DNA of 64,000 bases from Castellaniella sp040276065 (lineage in GTDB: Bacteria > Pseudomonadota > Gammaproteobacteria > Burkholderiales > Burkholderiaceae_B): NCBI RefSeq assembly GCF_040276065.1, contig NZ_JBELOI010000003.1, positions 182,521-246,520 of the forward strand. The letters are read 5' to 3'. This document shows positions 44,819 through 54,163 of the stretch, piece by piece (the stretch's first letter is position 1; the number at the start of each line of letters is the position of its first letter). Under the pieces are notes generated by a model. The model was not told the DNA's origin and ran no database searches. It worked only from the letters and a program-made list of their open reading frames with translations. A program made the position numbers and the translations under genes.

Positions 44819-45384
44819 AAAATGCCTCCAGGCGCCTCTTCGCGCCCGCCACCCTGACCCTCGTCCTACTACTGGCGGGTTGTGGCGGGAACGACGCCAC
44901 CCAGCCGCCTCCGGCGCCACACGCCATCACCTCCGAAGCCGTGGGGCACTATTGCGGAATGAACCTCGACGAGCACACCGGACCCAAGGGCCAGATCCTG
45001 CTGCGCGACACATCGCAGCCCGTATGGTTTACCACCATCCGCCAGGTTTTTGCCTATACCTTGCTGCCCGAGGAGCCCAAGGCCATCCGCGCCATCTACG
45101 TGCAGGACATGGGGCGCGCGCCAGCGGGCGGATCGCCCCCGAGCGACGCCTGGATCGACGCGCGCGAGGCCTACTACCTGATCGAGGGTGGCGCCATCGG
45201 CGGCATGGGCGCACCCGATGCCCTGCCTTTTCTCCACGAAGAGGACGCCCAGGCGTCCGGGCGCCGCCATGGTGGCCGCGTGGTGAGATTCGAAGACATG
45301 CCCGAAGACTACATCCTAGGCGACGCCGCGACCGCCCCCCAGAACCCCCATGTGGGCCACGCGTCCGTCGGAGCATCATCATGA
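44815..45384 (+). CDS. nosL: NosL, copper-binding outer-membrane lipoprotein
   Basis: The 189-residue lipoprotein has the lipobox LLAGC near residue 21-25. Copper-chaperone features are HYCGMNLDEHTGPKGQI and the repeated FAYTLLPEEPKAI region of the NosL fold. It delivers Cu(I) to apo-NosZ. It overlaps nosY and nosX by four bases. Confidence 0.95.
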   Translation: MKNASRRLFAPATLTLVLLLAGCGGNDATQPPPAPHAITSEAVGHYCGMNLDEHTGPKGQILLRDTSQPVWFTTIRQVFAYTLLPEEPKAIRAIYVQDMGRAPAGGSPPSDAWIDAREAYYLIEGGAIGGMGAPDALPFLHEEDAQASGRRHGGRVVRFEDMPEDYILGDAATAPQNPHVGHASVGASS

Positions 45385-46385
45385 GCCCCTCGCCTGTACG
45401 CCGCCGCTTCATCGGCATTCTCGCCGCCTGCTCGGCCCTCGGTGCCGTGCCCTGGGCCGCGCGGCGCGCCGCCGCCATGCCCGCCGCGCCCGAGCCCGAG
45501 ACCTGGCGCGGCATCGCCCTGGGCGCGGACGCCGAGCTGCGCATCTATCATCCGGACCGCCGGTTCGCGCGAGACCTGATCCAGCGATCGATCGCGGAAG
45601 TGCACCGCCTGGAGCAGGTCTTCAGTCTGTACCGCGAAGACAGCGTCCTCGCGCGCCTCAACCGCGATGGCCGGCTCGATGAGGCGCCCAGCGACATGCT
45701 GCGCATCCTCGAGCTGTCCGCCCACATTGGCGCCCTGAGCGGCGGCGCCTTCGATCCCAGCGTCCAGCCGCTGTGGACCTTGTACGCCGAAGGCCTGTCC
45801 CGGAACCCGGCCTGGACGCCCGATGCGCGGGTTCTCGCCCAGACCCTCGAGCGGGTCGACTATACCGCCATTCACCTCGAGGGTCGCACGGTGCGCCTCG
45901 GCCGGCCGGGCATGGCCTTGACACTCAATGGCATCGCCCAGGGCTACATCACCGATCGCGTGACCGAGTTGCTGCGCGACGCCGGCCTGGACCGCGCCCT
46001 GGTCGATATGGGCGAGATCCGGGGCCTGGACCGAACGGGAGTCGCGCCCCCCTGGCGAGCCGGCCTGGCCGACCCCGAGGCCCCGGGAAGTCCCCTGCGG
46101 ACCGTCGAACTGCGCAACCAGGCGCTGGCCACCTCGAGCGGCGTGGGTACCCTCCTGGACAGGTCCGGTCGCTACACCCACCTGTTCGACCCGCACACGG
46201 GCGAGGCCCGCCCACGCCACCGTAGCGTCTCGGTCCTGGCCCCCGAGGCCGCCACCGCCGACGCGCTATCCACCGCATTCTCGGTAATGTCCGAACCTGC
46301 CATCCACGGCGTGCTGCGCCGGACGCCGAGGACCCGCGCGTGGGCGCTGCCCAACGGCGCGGGGGAATGGCGGGAGCTCGCCTGA
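45381..46385 (+). CDS. nosX: NosX, ApbE-like FAD:protein FMN transferase
   Basis: The 334-residue protein begins with an RRRF signal of Tat type (RRRFIGILAACSALGA). The ApbE domain shows LEQVFSLYREDS, SGGAFDPSVQPLW and LTLNGIAQGYITDRV. It attaches FMN to the SGAT threonine of NosR, which is encoded by the first gene of the same operon. Its start overlaps the nosL stop (ATGA), and the operon ends here. Confidence 0.95.
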   Translation: MSPSPVRRRFIGILAACSALGAVPWAARRAAAMPAAPEPETWRGIALGADAELRIYHPDRRFARDLIQRSIAEVHRLEQVFSLYREDSVLARLNRDGRLDEAPSDMLRILELSAHIGALSGGAFDPSVQPLWTLYAEGLSRNPAWTPDARVLAQTLERVDYTAIHLEGRTVRLGRPGMALTLNGIAQGYITDRVTELLRDAGLDRALVDMGEIRGLDRTGVAPPWRAGLADPEAPGSPLRTVELRNQALATSSGVGTLLDRSGRYTHLFDPHTGEARPRHRSVSVLAPEAATADALSTAFSVMSEPAIHGVLRRTPRTRAWALPNGAGEWRELA

Positions 46386-46445
46386 GGCTCGGCTGCAAGG
46401 CTCTCCGCAGATGAACGAACGGTGTCCGATTGGGCCGCAACCGAC

Positions 46446-46474
46446 ATGACATGGCGAAAAAAGCATGCTATAGT
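46446..46474 (+). promoter_or_regulatory. Promoter of tRNA-Arg
   Basis: ATGACA (-35, 46446-46451) and TATAGT (-10, 46469-46474) are separated by 17 bp. The predicted transcription start is about 46481, a few bases before the tRNA. Confidence 0.65.
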
Positions 46475-46486
46475 TACGCCTCTTTT

Positions 46487-46563
46487 GCGGCTGTAGCTCA
46501 GTTGGATAGAGTACTTGGCTACGAACCAAGGGGTCGTGGGTTCGAATCCTGCCAGCCGCGCCA
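46487..46563 (+). tRNA. tRNA-Arg (anticodon ACG)
   Basis: The 77-nt cloverleaf has acceptor GCGGCTG/CAGCCGC, discriminator G and an encoded CCA. The anticodon loop CTACGAA gives ACG, which is read as inosine and decodes CGU, CGC and CGA. The T arm has GGTTCGAATCC-type sequence. A perfect hairpin terminator follows. Confidence 0.97.
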
Positions 46564-46570
46564 TACACGT

Positions 46571-46613
46571 CAAGGGCTTACAGATTTTGGTCTGTAAGCC
46601 CTTGTGCTTTTTT
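46571..46613 (+). terminator. Intrinsic terminator after tRNA-Arg
   Basis: A perfect 14-bp stem (CAAGGGCTTACAGA with its complement), a 6-base loop and a run of six T at 46608-46613 make a strong rho-independent terminator. Confidence 0.88.
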
Positions 46614-46628
46614 GGCGCTGGAGGGTGC

Positions 46629-46883
46629 TTAGCCGCCGGCGCCGCGTCGCAACCTGTCGAGCGCCGCCTGATTCAGCCGTCTTGCTTCCTGCTCAGCATA
46701 GTCCCGTTCCCCAGGCTCGTACGCCCCCTCGTAGAGGCACCGGCTGCGGTTCCATTGGCACTCGTTTCCGCCGCGCTCCGAGAACATCGACTCGACCGAC
46801 GAGCATCCCGAAACCAGCAGGGCGAGCAACAGCACCGCTCCGTAGCGGCCGTGCGTTCGAATGGACATTCTTGGCGATGACAT
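46629..46883 (-). CDS. Small hypothetical lipoprotein
   Basis: The 84-residue product has a signal peptide with lipobox LLVSGC (cysteine near 27). The mature part is about 57 residues, with two more cysteines in NECQWNRSRCLYEG and a polar, glutamate- and arginine-rich end. AGGAGG precedes ATG 46883 by ten bases; ATG 46868 is an alternative. I do not recognise a named family. It is convergent with tRNA-Arg and in the same direction as the amidase, 153 bp downstream of the latter. Confidence 0.75.
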   Translation of the reverse strand: MSSPRMSIRTHGRYGAVLLLALLVSGCSSVESMFSERGGNECQWNRSRCLYEGAYEPGERDYAEQEARRLNQAALDRLRRGAGG

Positions 46884-47036
46884 GCCGTTCGACCCTCCTG
46901 GTCATACGAAAGCCAGAATCGAGGCTCCATGCCCCGCACTATAGGTTGCCTTGCAGACAGTGTGCGTAACGGTCAGAAACAGGGATAGACAGACGAATAA
47001 GGACCGGACACCGGCCCTACACTGCCATGCGCCGGA

Positions 47037-48323
47037 TCATGGCGCAAGCGCCACGCGCTCGAGCATCCAGGCCGCCGAGAGCATCCGGGCGTCCTCATGC
47101 AGTGCCCCCACGACTGTGACTCCCACAGGCATACCGGTCGCCCCCGCGCCGATCGGCACATGGACACAGGGATTGCCAAGCAGGCTCCACATTCGGTTGA
47201 AGACCGGATCGCCCGTGAATTCGAGGCCACGCGGCGCCTCTCCGGGGGTGCTTGGCGCGAGCAGCACGTCGAACGATCCGAACACCCGCGCCAGATCGCC
47301 GCGCAAAGACGCCGCCAGCCGACGGGCCTGCGCATAGCTCTCGCCGGCGACCCGAGCCCCCTGACCCAGCAGATGCGCAAAGGAGGAGCTGAATCCTCCG
47401 GCCTCACTCCGCGACTCGGCTTCGAATGCCGCCGCGGCCTCGTAGTTCATGATCATCACCTGGGCCTCGTTCAGGCCGCCCGAGGCCGCGGGCAAGACGG
47501 CGTCCGAGACCCTTGCCCCCATCCGTTCAAAGTGGCGGATCCCTTCTTCGAGAACCCGGCGCGTGTCGGCGTCCGCAAAATCCCAGTATGGCGTGTGGCA
47601 GACCCCGACGCGCAGGCCCTGCAGCGGCTGCGGGTCCAGCGTCCAGCGGGTCAGCGCTGCGACGAACCAGGCGGCGTCCTCGACCCGCCGGGCCAGCACC
47701 CCAACCGTGTCCAGGCTGGGCGCAAGCGCCTTGATCCCCACCCCCGAAATCATGCCTAGGGTGGGCTTGTAGCCCACCACCCCGCAGAAGGCCGCCGGCC
47801 GCACGATCGAACCCGCGGTCTGAGTACCCAGGGCGAGGGGCACCATGCCCGCGGCCACCGCTGCGGCCGATCCGCTGGATGAGCCGCCCGGCGTGTGCAA
47901 GACACCCGCGGGACTGCGTGGATTGCTCGTAGGCCCTGGCTGGAACGCCGCAAACTCGGTCGTGGTGGTCTTGCCCATCACCACAGCGCCCAACCGCCGG
48001 CTCTGGGCGACGCAGGCCGCGTCCCGGCTCGGCGCATGGCCGGCATAGATCGGCGAGCCATAGGCGGTCGGCATGTCGAAGGTATCCATCAGGTCCTTGA
48101 CGCCAATAGGCACGCCCGCCAGGGGGAGCACGCCGCCGCGCGCGTCGATCGCCCGTGCCTGGCTCATTACCGCCTCACGGTCGAAGTATGCCCAGGCGTG
48201 AACCGAGGCGCGCGCCTCGACGCGCTCGGCGAACGCGGATGCAACATCCACCGCGCTCAGGGAGCCGCTCGAGACCCGGCGCGCCAACTCGCGCACGGGA
48301 GAATGCACAATGTCCCTATCCAT
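47037..48323 (-). CDS. Amidase-signature hydrolase, malonamidase E2-like
   Basis: The 428-residue protein has the Ser-cisSer-Lys triad: Lys76 in PIGVKDLMDT, cis-Ser148 region in TPGGSSSGSAAAV and nucleophile Ser172 in LGTQTAGSIVRPAAF. Local sequence such as MGKTTTTEFA, and GDPVFNRMWSLLGNPC near the end, closely resembles Bradyrhizobium malonamidase E2 from memory. Its ATG lies within the last codons of matB (8-bp overlap), so the two are coupled. Malonamate hydrolysis to malonate and ammonia would feed MatB directly. Other small amides remain possible, as the amidase family is broad. Confidence 0.88.
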   Translation of the reverse strand: MDRDIVHSPVRELARRVSSGSLSAVDVASAFAERVEARASVHAWAYFDREAVMSQARAIDARGGVLPLAGVPIGVKDLMDTFDMPTAYGSPIYAGHAPSRDAACVAQSRRLGAVVMGKTTTTEFAAFQPGPTSNPRSPAGVLHTPGGSSSGSAAAVAAGMVPLALGTQTAGSIVRPAAFCGVVGYKPTLGMISGVGIKALAPSLDTVGVLARRVEDAAWFVAALTRWTLDPQPLQGLRVGVCHTPYWDFADADTRRVLEEGIRHFERMGARVSDAVLPAASGGLNEAQVMIMNYEAAAAFEAESRSEAGGFSSSFAHLLGQGARVAGESYAQARRLAASLRGDLARVFGSFDVLLAPSTPGEAPRGLEFTGDPVFNRMWSLLGNPCVHVPIGAGATGMPVGVTVVGALHEDARMLSAAWMLERVALAP

Positions 48324-49839
48324 ATCGCTGCCGCAGCACGTTCTTTTGCACCTTGCCCATGGTGTTTCGCGGCAGCGAGTCGACCACGTGAATCTGCTTG
48401 GGAACCTTGAAATTGGCCAGTTCGGCCTTCAACCCGGCGAGCATGGCGGGCACGTCGATCGAAGCGCCCTGACGGGGCACCACGACGGCGACCACGGCCT
48501 CGCCAAAATCCTTGTGTGGCACACCGATAACGGCGGATTCCTGGACGCCGGACATGTCGTCGAGGATGATCTCGATCTCTTTTGGATATACATTATATCC
48601 ACCAGAAATAATCAGATCTTTGCTGCGGCCGACAATACTCAGGTAATGATCCGGAATACCAGCACCGCCTAGCGTGCCCAGATCGCCGGTGCGAAACCAG
48701 CCATCGCCGGTGAACTCCTGCTGCGTCTTTTCAGGCATGCGCCAGTATCCCGCGAACACATTGGGGCCGCGCACCTGCACATGGCCGGTGACCCCCGCAG
48801 CCACAGACCGGTCGGCATCGTCGACCACGCGCACCGCGATCCCCGGCAGCGCCGGGCCGACAGTTCCCGCGATACGCTCGCCCAAGGCCGGATCGCAAGG
48901 GTTCGACGTGATCATGCCGGCCTCGCTCATGCCGTAGCGCTCGAGGATCCGCGGGCCGATACGCGCCTCGAACTCACGGAAGGTATCCTCCAGCAGCGGC
49001 GCCGATCCCGACACAAACAGGCGGACCCCGGCGCAAAGCTCGCGGGTGAAACGCGCATCACCCAGCAGGCGAACATAGTAGGTGGGTACGCCCATCATCA
49101 GCGTGCACTCGGGCAGGTAGCGCAGCGCCTGGTCAATGTTCAGCCCGGGCAGCCACACCATCCGGGCCCCCGAGAGCAGCGCGCCATGCGTGGCGACGAA
49201 CAGGCCGTGGATGTGGAAGATCGGCAACATGTGCAGCAGGACATCGTCCGGACGCCACCCCCAGTACTCCTTCAGGGTCAGGGCATTGGATGCCAGATTG
49301 CCGTGGGTAAGCATGGCCCCCTTGCTGCGGCCAGTGGTGCCCGAGGTGTAGAGGATTGCCGCAAGGTCGCCGGCCTGCCGCGCCACCGCCACGAACGCAT
49401 CGCCCTGCCCGGCCGCGGCGGCCATCAGGGTGCCGCCCGCATCGGCATCCAGAGTCAGCACATGCGCCGTCCCCGCCTGCCGTGCGACGCGCTCGACCCA
49501 CTCCAGATTACCGCTGTCGCATACGACGACCGCAGGCTCGGCATCGCCCAGGAAATAGGCGACTTCAGATTCGTGATAAGCCGTGTTCAGCGGCAGATAG
49601 ACCAGCCCCGCCCGCAGGGCCGCGAGGTATAGCATCAAGGCTTCTGGGGACTTGTGAACCTGCACCGCGACCCGCGCACCCGGGCACGCGAGCATGCGCA
49701 GCACATTGGCGATGCGCGCGCTGCCGCGATCGATATCGTCCCAGGAGTAACCTCGCTCGGGAGTCTGAAGGGCGACCGCCCCGCGATCCTCCGGAAAGCC
49801 GGAGGCGAGCACCACGTACAAATTCTCGTTGGACTGCAC
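48316..49839 (-). CDS. matB: Malonyl-CoA synthetase MatB
   Basis: The 507-residue ANL enzyme starts at GTG 49839, seven bases behind AGGAG; the TTG at 49845 is too close to that site. Motifs are ILYTSGTTGRSKGAMLTHGNL, LPIFHIHGLFVATH, ERYGMSEAGM, GPNVFAGYWRMPEKT, IISGGYNVYPKE and PRNTMGKVQKN with the catalytic lysine. These closely follow rhizobial MatB. It converts malonate, CoA and ATP to malonyl-CoA. No malonyl-CoA decarboxylase gene (matA) is in this operon, so the malonyl-CoA fate is not visible here. Confidence 0.9.
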   Translation of the reverse strand: MQSNENLYVVLASGFPEDRGAVALQTPERGYSWDDIDRGSARIANVLRMLACPGARVAVQVHKSPEALMLYLAALRAGLVYLPLNTAYHESEVAYFLGDAEPAVVVCDSGNLEWVERVARQAGTAHVLTLDADAGGTLMAAAAGQGDAFVAVARQAGDLAAILYTSGTTGRSKGAMLTHGNLASNALTLKEYWGWRPDDVLLHMLPIFHIHGLFVATHGALLSGARMVWLPGLNIDQALRYLPECTLMMGVPTYYVRLLGDARFTRELCAGVRLFVSGSAPLLEDTFREFEARIGPRILERYGMSEAGMITSNPCDPALGERIAGTVGPALPGIAVRVVDDADRSVAAGVTGHVQVRGPNVFAGYWRMPEKTQQEFTGDGWFRTGDLGTLGGAGIPDHYLSIVGRSKDLIISGGYNVYPKEIEIILDDMSGVQESAVIGVPHKDFGEAVVAVVVPRQGASIDVPAMLAGLKAELANFKVPKQIHVVDSLPRNTMGKVQKNVLRQRYG

Positions 49840-49880
49840 AATCAATCTCCTGTGAATACGAGATTCTAAAGGAGCGGGCC

Positions 49881-50546
49881 TCAGTCCTCGCGATTGCCCA
49901 TCGAAGCAAGAAACGACATCAACTCGGAAAAGCGCTGCGCATGCATGGTGATGTGCGTCCGCATCAGGAGATCGACCGCTTGTTCGTCATGCGCCTGCAG
50001 CGCCTTCACGATGGCGCAATGCTCTTCGAACGACTGACTGACGCGCGCCCGCAAGCGCAGTTGGAGCCTGCGGTATGGCCGCAGCCGCCGCTGCAGGTTC
50101 CTCGTCTGCTCGATCAGGCAGCGGTTTCGGCTACCGAGATACAGCAGTTCGTGGAATCTCTCGTTGGCATAGTAATACGCATCCTCGTGGGCCTCCGACA
50201 GCGCGCGGCGGCAGTCCTCATTGGCGCGCGCGAGTTCATCGAGCTCGTCGGCCGACATGCGCCTGGCGGCAAGCCGGCCGCACATTGCTTCCAACTCGGC
50301 CATGACCTCGAACATCTCGACGAGCAGGTGCGGATCAAACTGCGCCACGCGCGCGCGGCGGCGCGGACGTATTTCGACGATACCCACCGAACCAAGCTGC
50401 AGCAAGGCCTCGCGAATCGGCGTACGCGATACCTCGAATCGTTTCGCAAGCTCGCCTTCCTCAAGATACTGGCCAGGCTTGAACTCTCCCGTTGCAACCA
50501 TTTCCTCGATTGCATCGCGTAGGATTTCGGACTGCTGCTTCTTCAT
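49881..50546 (-). CDS. GntR/FCD-family transcriptional regulator
   Basis: The 221-residue product has an N-terminal winged helix (EGELAKRFEVSRTPIREALLQLG) and a C-terminal FCD ligand domain with the aspartate and histidine metal ligands (NERFHELLY and SQSFEEHCAIV). It lies between the permease and matB genes in the same operon, a position like that of matR in mat clusters. It is the prime candidate to bind the palindrome at 55311, with malonate or a derivative as effector. That pairing is inferred. Confidence 0.9.
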   Translation of the reverse strand: MKKQQSEILRDAIEEMVATGEFKPGQYLEEGELAKRFEVSRTPIREALLQLGSVGIVEIRPRRRARVAQFDPHLLVEMFEVMAELEAMCGRLAARRMSADELDELARANEDCRRALSEAHEDAYYYANERFHELLYLGSRNRCLIEQTRNLQRRLRPYRRLQLRLRARVSQSFEEHCAIVKALQAHDEQAVDLLMRTHITMHAQRFSELMSFLASMGNRED

Positions 50547-50596
50547 ATTGGCTTCTTCATACCACGGATTTTAATAGAATGCGGCGCGGCGCACGT

Positions 50597-52249
50597 TCAG
50601 CTTCCCCCCAATCCGCCCATGGGGCCGATCCGCTGGAGCGTAGGCAACTCGATCTGGACCGTATCGGGATCGACCGTGGACTCGCCGCTCTTGTAGACCA
50701 TGACAATCTCAGGAAAGACGACCAGGACCGCGACCATGAGGATCTGGATCAGAATGAAGGGAATTGCGCCCCAATAGATTTGCCCCAGGGTGACTTTCGC
50801 CGTGGGCTTTCCACTGATTTTGTCGACATAATCCCTGTCGGGCGCGACGCTTCGCAGGAAAAATAGCGAGAACCCGAACGGTGGATGCAGGAACGAGGCC
50901 TGCAGATTGACGGCGATCAGCACCCCGAACCAGATCAAATCGATCCCGAGCGACTCGGCCGCCGGCACGAGCAGTGGAATGACAATAAAGGCCAGCTCGA
51001 AGAAATCCAGGAAGAAGGCCAGCAAAAAGATCAGGATGTTGACGACGATCAGAAAGCCGGTCTGCGCGCCCGGCAGGCCGAGCAGCAGGTTCTCGACCCA
51101 GAGGTGCCCCTCCACCGCATAAAACGTCAGGCTGAACACTCGAGCGCCCACCAGAATGAACAGAACGAACGTCGACAGTTTTCCCGTCACATCCATGGCC
51201 TGCTTCAACAAGGTCCAAGAAAGCCGCTTGCGGGATGTCGCCATGATCAAGGCACCCACCGCCCCCATGGCACCGCCCTCGGTAGGCGTGGCCACGCCGA
51301 GGAAAATCGTGCCGAGGACCAGGAAAATCAGCACCAGCGGGGGAACGAGCACAAAGATTGCCCGTTCGGCCAGCCGGGACAGCAGGCCCGGCCACGCCAG
51401 CCGGCAAAGCCAAGCTCCCAGGAAAGAGAGGGTCGTGATCGAAAGGACCAGGATGACGATCTTTTCGTCCATGGGCGTATCGGCGGGAAGCTCGGCGTGC
51501 ATCAGGCCGACCGAGACGAGCGTGGACAGGGCCACGAGCACCAGTAAAGACCTGAGGCCGCTGCGCTCGGCGGATTCCCGCAACATGACGGCGTCCCCCG
51601 GCATCGCTGGCGCCCAGTCGGGCTTCAGTACGGCAACACCGGCCGCGAACGCCACATAAAGCACAACCAGCAGGGCCGCCGGCAGAAATGCGCCCGCATA
51701 CATGTCGCCCACCGAGCGCCCCAACTGATCAGCCATGACGATGAGCACCAGCGACGGCGGAATGATCTGGGCCAGGGTGCCCGAAGCCGCGATCACGCCG
51801 CAGGCGAACCGCCGGTCATAGCCGTAGCGCAGCATGATCGGCAGAGAGATCAGCCCCATCGAAATGACGGATGCCGCCACGACGCCGGTGGTCGCCCCCA
51901 GGAGAGCGCCGACGAAGATGACCGCATAGGCCAACCCGCCGCGAATCGGCCCAAAGAGCTGTCCGATCGTGTCCAGCAGATCCTCGGCCATCCCGCTGCG
52001 CTCGAGGATGAGGCCCATGAACGTGAAAAAAGGAATGGCCAGCAGCGTGTCATTGGACATGATTCCCCATATCCGTTGAGGCAGGGCCTGCGCCAGCGAG
52101 GGCTCGAGCAAGCCGAGATGGATCCCCAGCGCGCCGAACCCGATCCCCACCGCGGCCAGGGAGAACGCCACCGGATAGCCCAGCAACAGGACGATGACCA
52201 GCGCGGCGAACATCAGCGGCGCGATATTCTCGATCAGGAATTGGGTCAT
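50597..52249 (-). CDS. TRAP transporter large permease (DctM-like)
   Basis: The 550-residue membrane protein has about 12-13 helices and family motifs LAIPFFTFMGLILERSGMA, GGLAYAVIFVGALLGATTGV and PPSLVLIVMADQ. Its ATG overlaps the small-permease stop by four bases. An in-frame extension upstream to 52897 is shadow reading through the small-subunit gene. It couples sodium influx to uptake of a carboxylate delivered by the binding protein. Confidence 0.95.
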   Translation of the reverse strand: MTQFLIENIAPLMFAALVIVLLLGYPVAFSLAAVGIGFGALGIHLGLLEPSLAQALPQRIWGIMSNDTLLAIPFFTFMGLILERSGMAEDLLDTIGQLFGPIRGGLAYAVIFVGALLGATTGVVAASVISMGLISLPIMLRYGYDRRFACGVIAASGTLAQIIPPSLVLIVMADQLGRSVGDMYAGAFLPAALLVVLYVAFAAGVAVLKPDWAPAMPGDAVMLRESAERSGLRSLLVLVALSTLVSVGLMHAELPADTPMDEKIVILVLSITTLSFLGAWLCRLAWPGLLSRLAERAIFVLVPPLVLIFLVLGTIFLGVATPTEGGAMGAVGALIMATSRKRLSWTLLKQAMDVTGKLSTFVLFILVGARVFSLTFYAVEGHLWVENLLLGLPGAQTGFLIVVNILIFLLAFFLDFFELAFIVIPLLVPAAESLGIDLIWFGVLIAVNLQASFLHPPFGFSLFFLRSVAPDRDYVDKISGKPTAKVTLGQIYWGAIPFILIQILMVAVLVVFPEIVMVYKSGESTVDPDTVQIELPTLQRIGPMGGLGGS

Positions 52250-52842
52250 TTGACATCCCCCGCCGCGGCGGGCGCCTGGCCGGCCAGGCCCTCGGCCGCC
52301 GCGTCCGGCGCCCGTCCCGCCTGGTCCCTGGGGTCCGGCCCCATGCCCCGCAAATAGGCGATGCGCTTGATGAGTTCCGAGAGCGCTTGCAAGCCGAGCA
52401 AAAAGAACCCCACGGGTATTAGCAAGCGAGCGGGCCAGACGATCAGGCCTCCGGTGTTCGAGGACACCTCCGCGCGCACGAAGGACTCCACGAATTGAGG
52501 CCAAGACAGCCAACAGATCAGGACCACCATGGGCAGAAGGAAAAATACGGTCCCGAATATATCGATCCAGGCCTGCGCCCGCGCAGACAGGCGGCCTGCC
52601 AGCACGTCCACCCGGACGTGTTCGTTGCGCATCAGGGTGTATCCCGCTCCCAGCAGAAAGACCGCCGCGAACAAGTACCACTGGATTTCCAGCAATCCGT
52701 TGGAGCTGTACCTGAACACCTTGCGGATGACGGCGTTGAACGCGCTGATCAGCACCGTGACCAGCACGAGCCGATACACCCATTTCCCGACCTGAGCGGA
52801 CAATCTGTCCACGAACCCAGAAAAAAGCAGTAAAGCTCTCAT
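52246..52842 (-). CDS. TRAP transporter small permease (DctQ-like)
   Basis: The 198-residue protein has four helices and the NEHVRVDVLAGRLSARAQAWIDI stretch typical of DctQ. The best start is ATG 52842, nine bases behind GGGG; ATG 52857 lacks a ribosome site. The C-terminus is a long alanine-rich tail. It partners the large permease. Confidence 0.9.
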   Translation of the reverse strand: MRALLLFSGFVDRLSAQVGKWVYRLVLVTVLISAFNAVIRKVFRYSSNGLLEIQWYLFAAVFLLGAGYTLMRNEHVRVDVLAGRLSARAQAWIDIFGTVFFLLPMVVLICWLSWPQFVESFVRAEVSSNTGGLIVWPARLLIPVGFFLLGLQALSELIKRIAYLRGMGPDPRDQAGRAPDAAAEGLAGQAPAAAGDVK

Positions 52843-52929
52843 CACAGAATTCCCCATGGGCGCCGCCGGCGGGCCCGGCCTGGGCCGCAGCGCCCACGCC
52901 AAATCCCCCCGTGCGCGCAACGTGCGTCT

Positions 52930-54117
52930 TTACGCTACGATGTCCCCGGACAGCAGGGCCCGGATCTCGTCATCCCCAAACCCCCAGCCCTCGAGCACCG
53001 ACACCGAATGTTCGCCCAGCCCCGGCGCCTGCGACACCGGCACCCTGGGCGTATCGGACAGATAGACCGGCACGTCCAGGATGCTGAGCTCGCCTGCCTT
53101 GGAGTGCTGGACCTGAGCGATCATCCCCCTGCGCTTGACTTGGGGATCATTGAGCGCCTCGTCGTAGCGCTTCACCAGCCCGCAGGGCACGGAGGCCGCA
53201 TTCAGAAGGGACAGCCACTCGTCGCTCGTCTTGTCGTGGAACAGGGGCTCCAGAGCCGCTTCGAGGACAGCCCGATGGCGCACCCGCAGCGGCGGCGAGC
53301 CAAAGCGCTCGTCCTTGAGCAGGTCCGGCACGCCCAAGGCCTGGCAGAGCTTTTCCCATAGCGCCTGGCTGGCGGCGCCGATGACCACGTGTCGGTCATC
53401 GGCACAGCGGAACGCCCGATACGGGGCGACGTTGCGGTGCGAGGACCCCAGCGGCTCGGGGATTTCCCCCAGGCCGAAGTACCGGGAAGCCTCCCAGAGC
53501 GACCAGGCGATCGGCGTGTCCAGCAGCGCGGAATCGACAAGCTGCCCGCGGCCGGTATGGCGCCGGGCGTTCAGGGCCGCGAGGATGCCGATCACGGCCC
53601 ACATGCCGCAGCCATAGTCGGCAATCGGCAGGGACACCTTGACCGGTTCGCCGTCCTGCTCGCCGGTCATGCCCATGAGCCCGCCCATCGCCTGCGCCAC
53701 GATGTCGACGCCGCCAAGCGTGCGATAGGGTCCGTCCTGGCCGAAGCCAGAGATCGAGCAGTAGATGATTCGAGGATTGATCTGGCTCAGCCGCTCGTAG
53801 GACACCCCCAACCGCTCCGCGGTCCCCGGCCGCGAACTCTCGAGGACGACGTCGGCGTCTCTGACCATGCGATGGACGACCTCTTGTCCGCCGGGCTTCT
53901 TCAGGTCGATGACGAGACCCTTTTTATTGTGATTCATCATCTCGAACGGTATCCCGACCCCTGCCTTCGTCGGGCCGAAACTGCGCACGACGTCCCCATC
54001 CGGGGGTTCGATCTTGACCACGTCCGCACCCAGGCTCGCCAGGACGCTGCCCGCGTACGGCCCCGCGATGAACCGTGTCATTTCCAGAACTTTGATACCT
54101 TGCAAAGCGGTAGCCAT
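52930..54117 (-). CDS. Class III CoA-transferase (CaiB/BaiF family)
   Basis: The 395-residue protein starts at ATG 54117 behind GGAGAGG. It has RFIAGPYAGSVLASLGADVVKIE, PRIIYCSISGFGQDGPY and HTGRGQLVDSALLD, which includes the nucleophilic aspartate. Such enzymes move CoA between carboxylic acids. Between the TRAP binding protein and permease genes, it may activate the imported acid by CoA exchange, parallel to MatB. Donor and acceptor acids are unknown. Confidence 0.92.
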   Translation of the reverse strand: MATALQGIKVLEMTRFIAGPYAGSVLASLGADVVKIEPPDGDVVRSFGPTKAGVGIPFEMMNHNKKGLVIDLKKPGGQEVVHRMVRDADVVLESSRPGTAERLGVSYERLSQINPRIIYCSISGFGQDGPYRTLGGVDIVAQAMGGLMGMTGEQDGEPVKVSLPIADYGCGMWAVIGILAALNARRHTGRGQLVDSALLDTPIAWSLWEASRYFGLGEIPEPLGSSHRNVAPYRAFRCADDRHVVIGAASQALWEKLCQALGVPDLLKDERFGSPPLRVRHRAVLEAALEPLFHDKTSDEWLSLLNAASVPCGLVKRYDEALNDPQVKRRGMIAQVQHSKAGELSILDVPVYLSDTPRVPVSQAPGLGEHSVSVLEGWGFGDDEIRALLSGDIVA

Positions 54118-54163
54118 TTCCTCTCCAGAGCTGTTCCAAATCGCAACACCGATGCCGCCGGGC

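Noticed and set aside
43795..45384. A 529-codon frame ending in NosL
   Set aside because: The first 340 codons are an out-of-frame reading of nosF and nosY; NosL starts at 44815 with its lipobox.
46487..46613. tRNA-Arg as an island integration site
   Set aside because: No integrase, partial tRNA repeat or composition change is seen on either side.
50597..52897. A single 766-codon frame suggesting a fused TRAP permease
   Set aside because: The part beyond 52249 is a shadow of the small-permease gene; the true ATG overlaps the small-permease stop in the usual DctQ-DctM manner.
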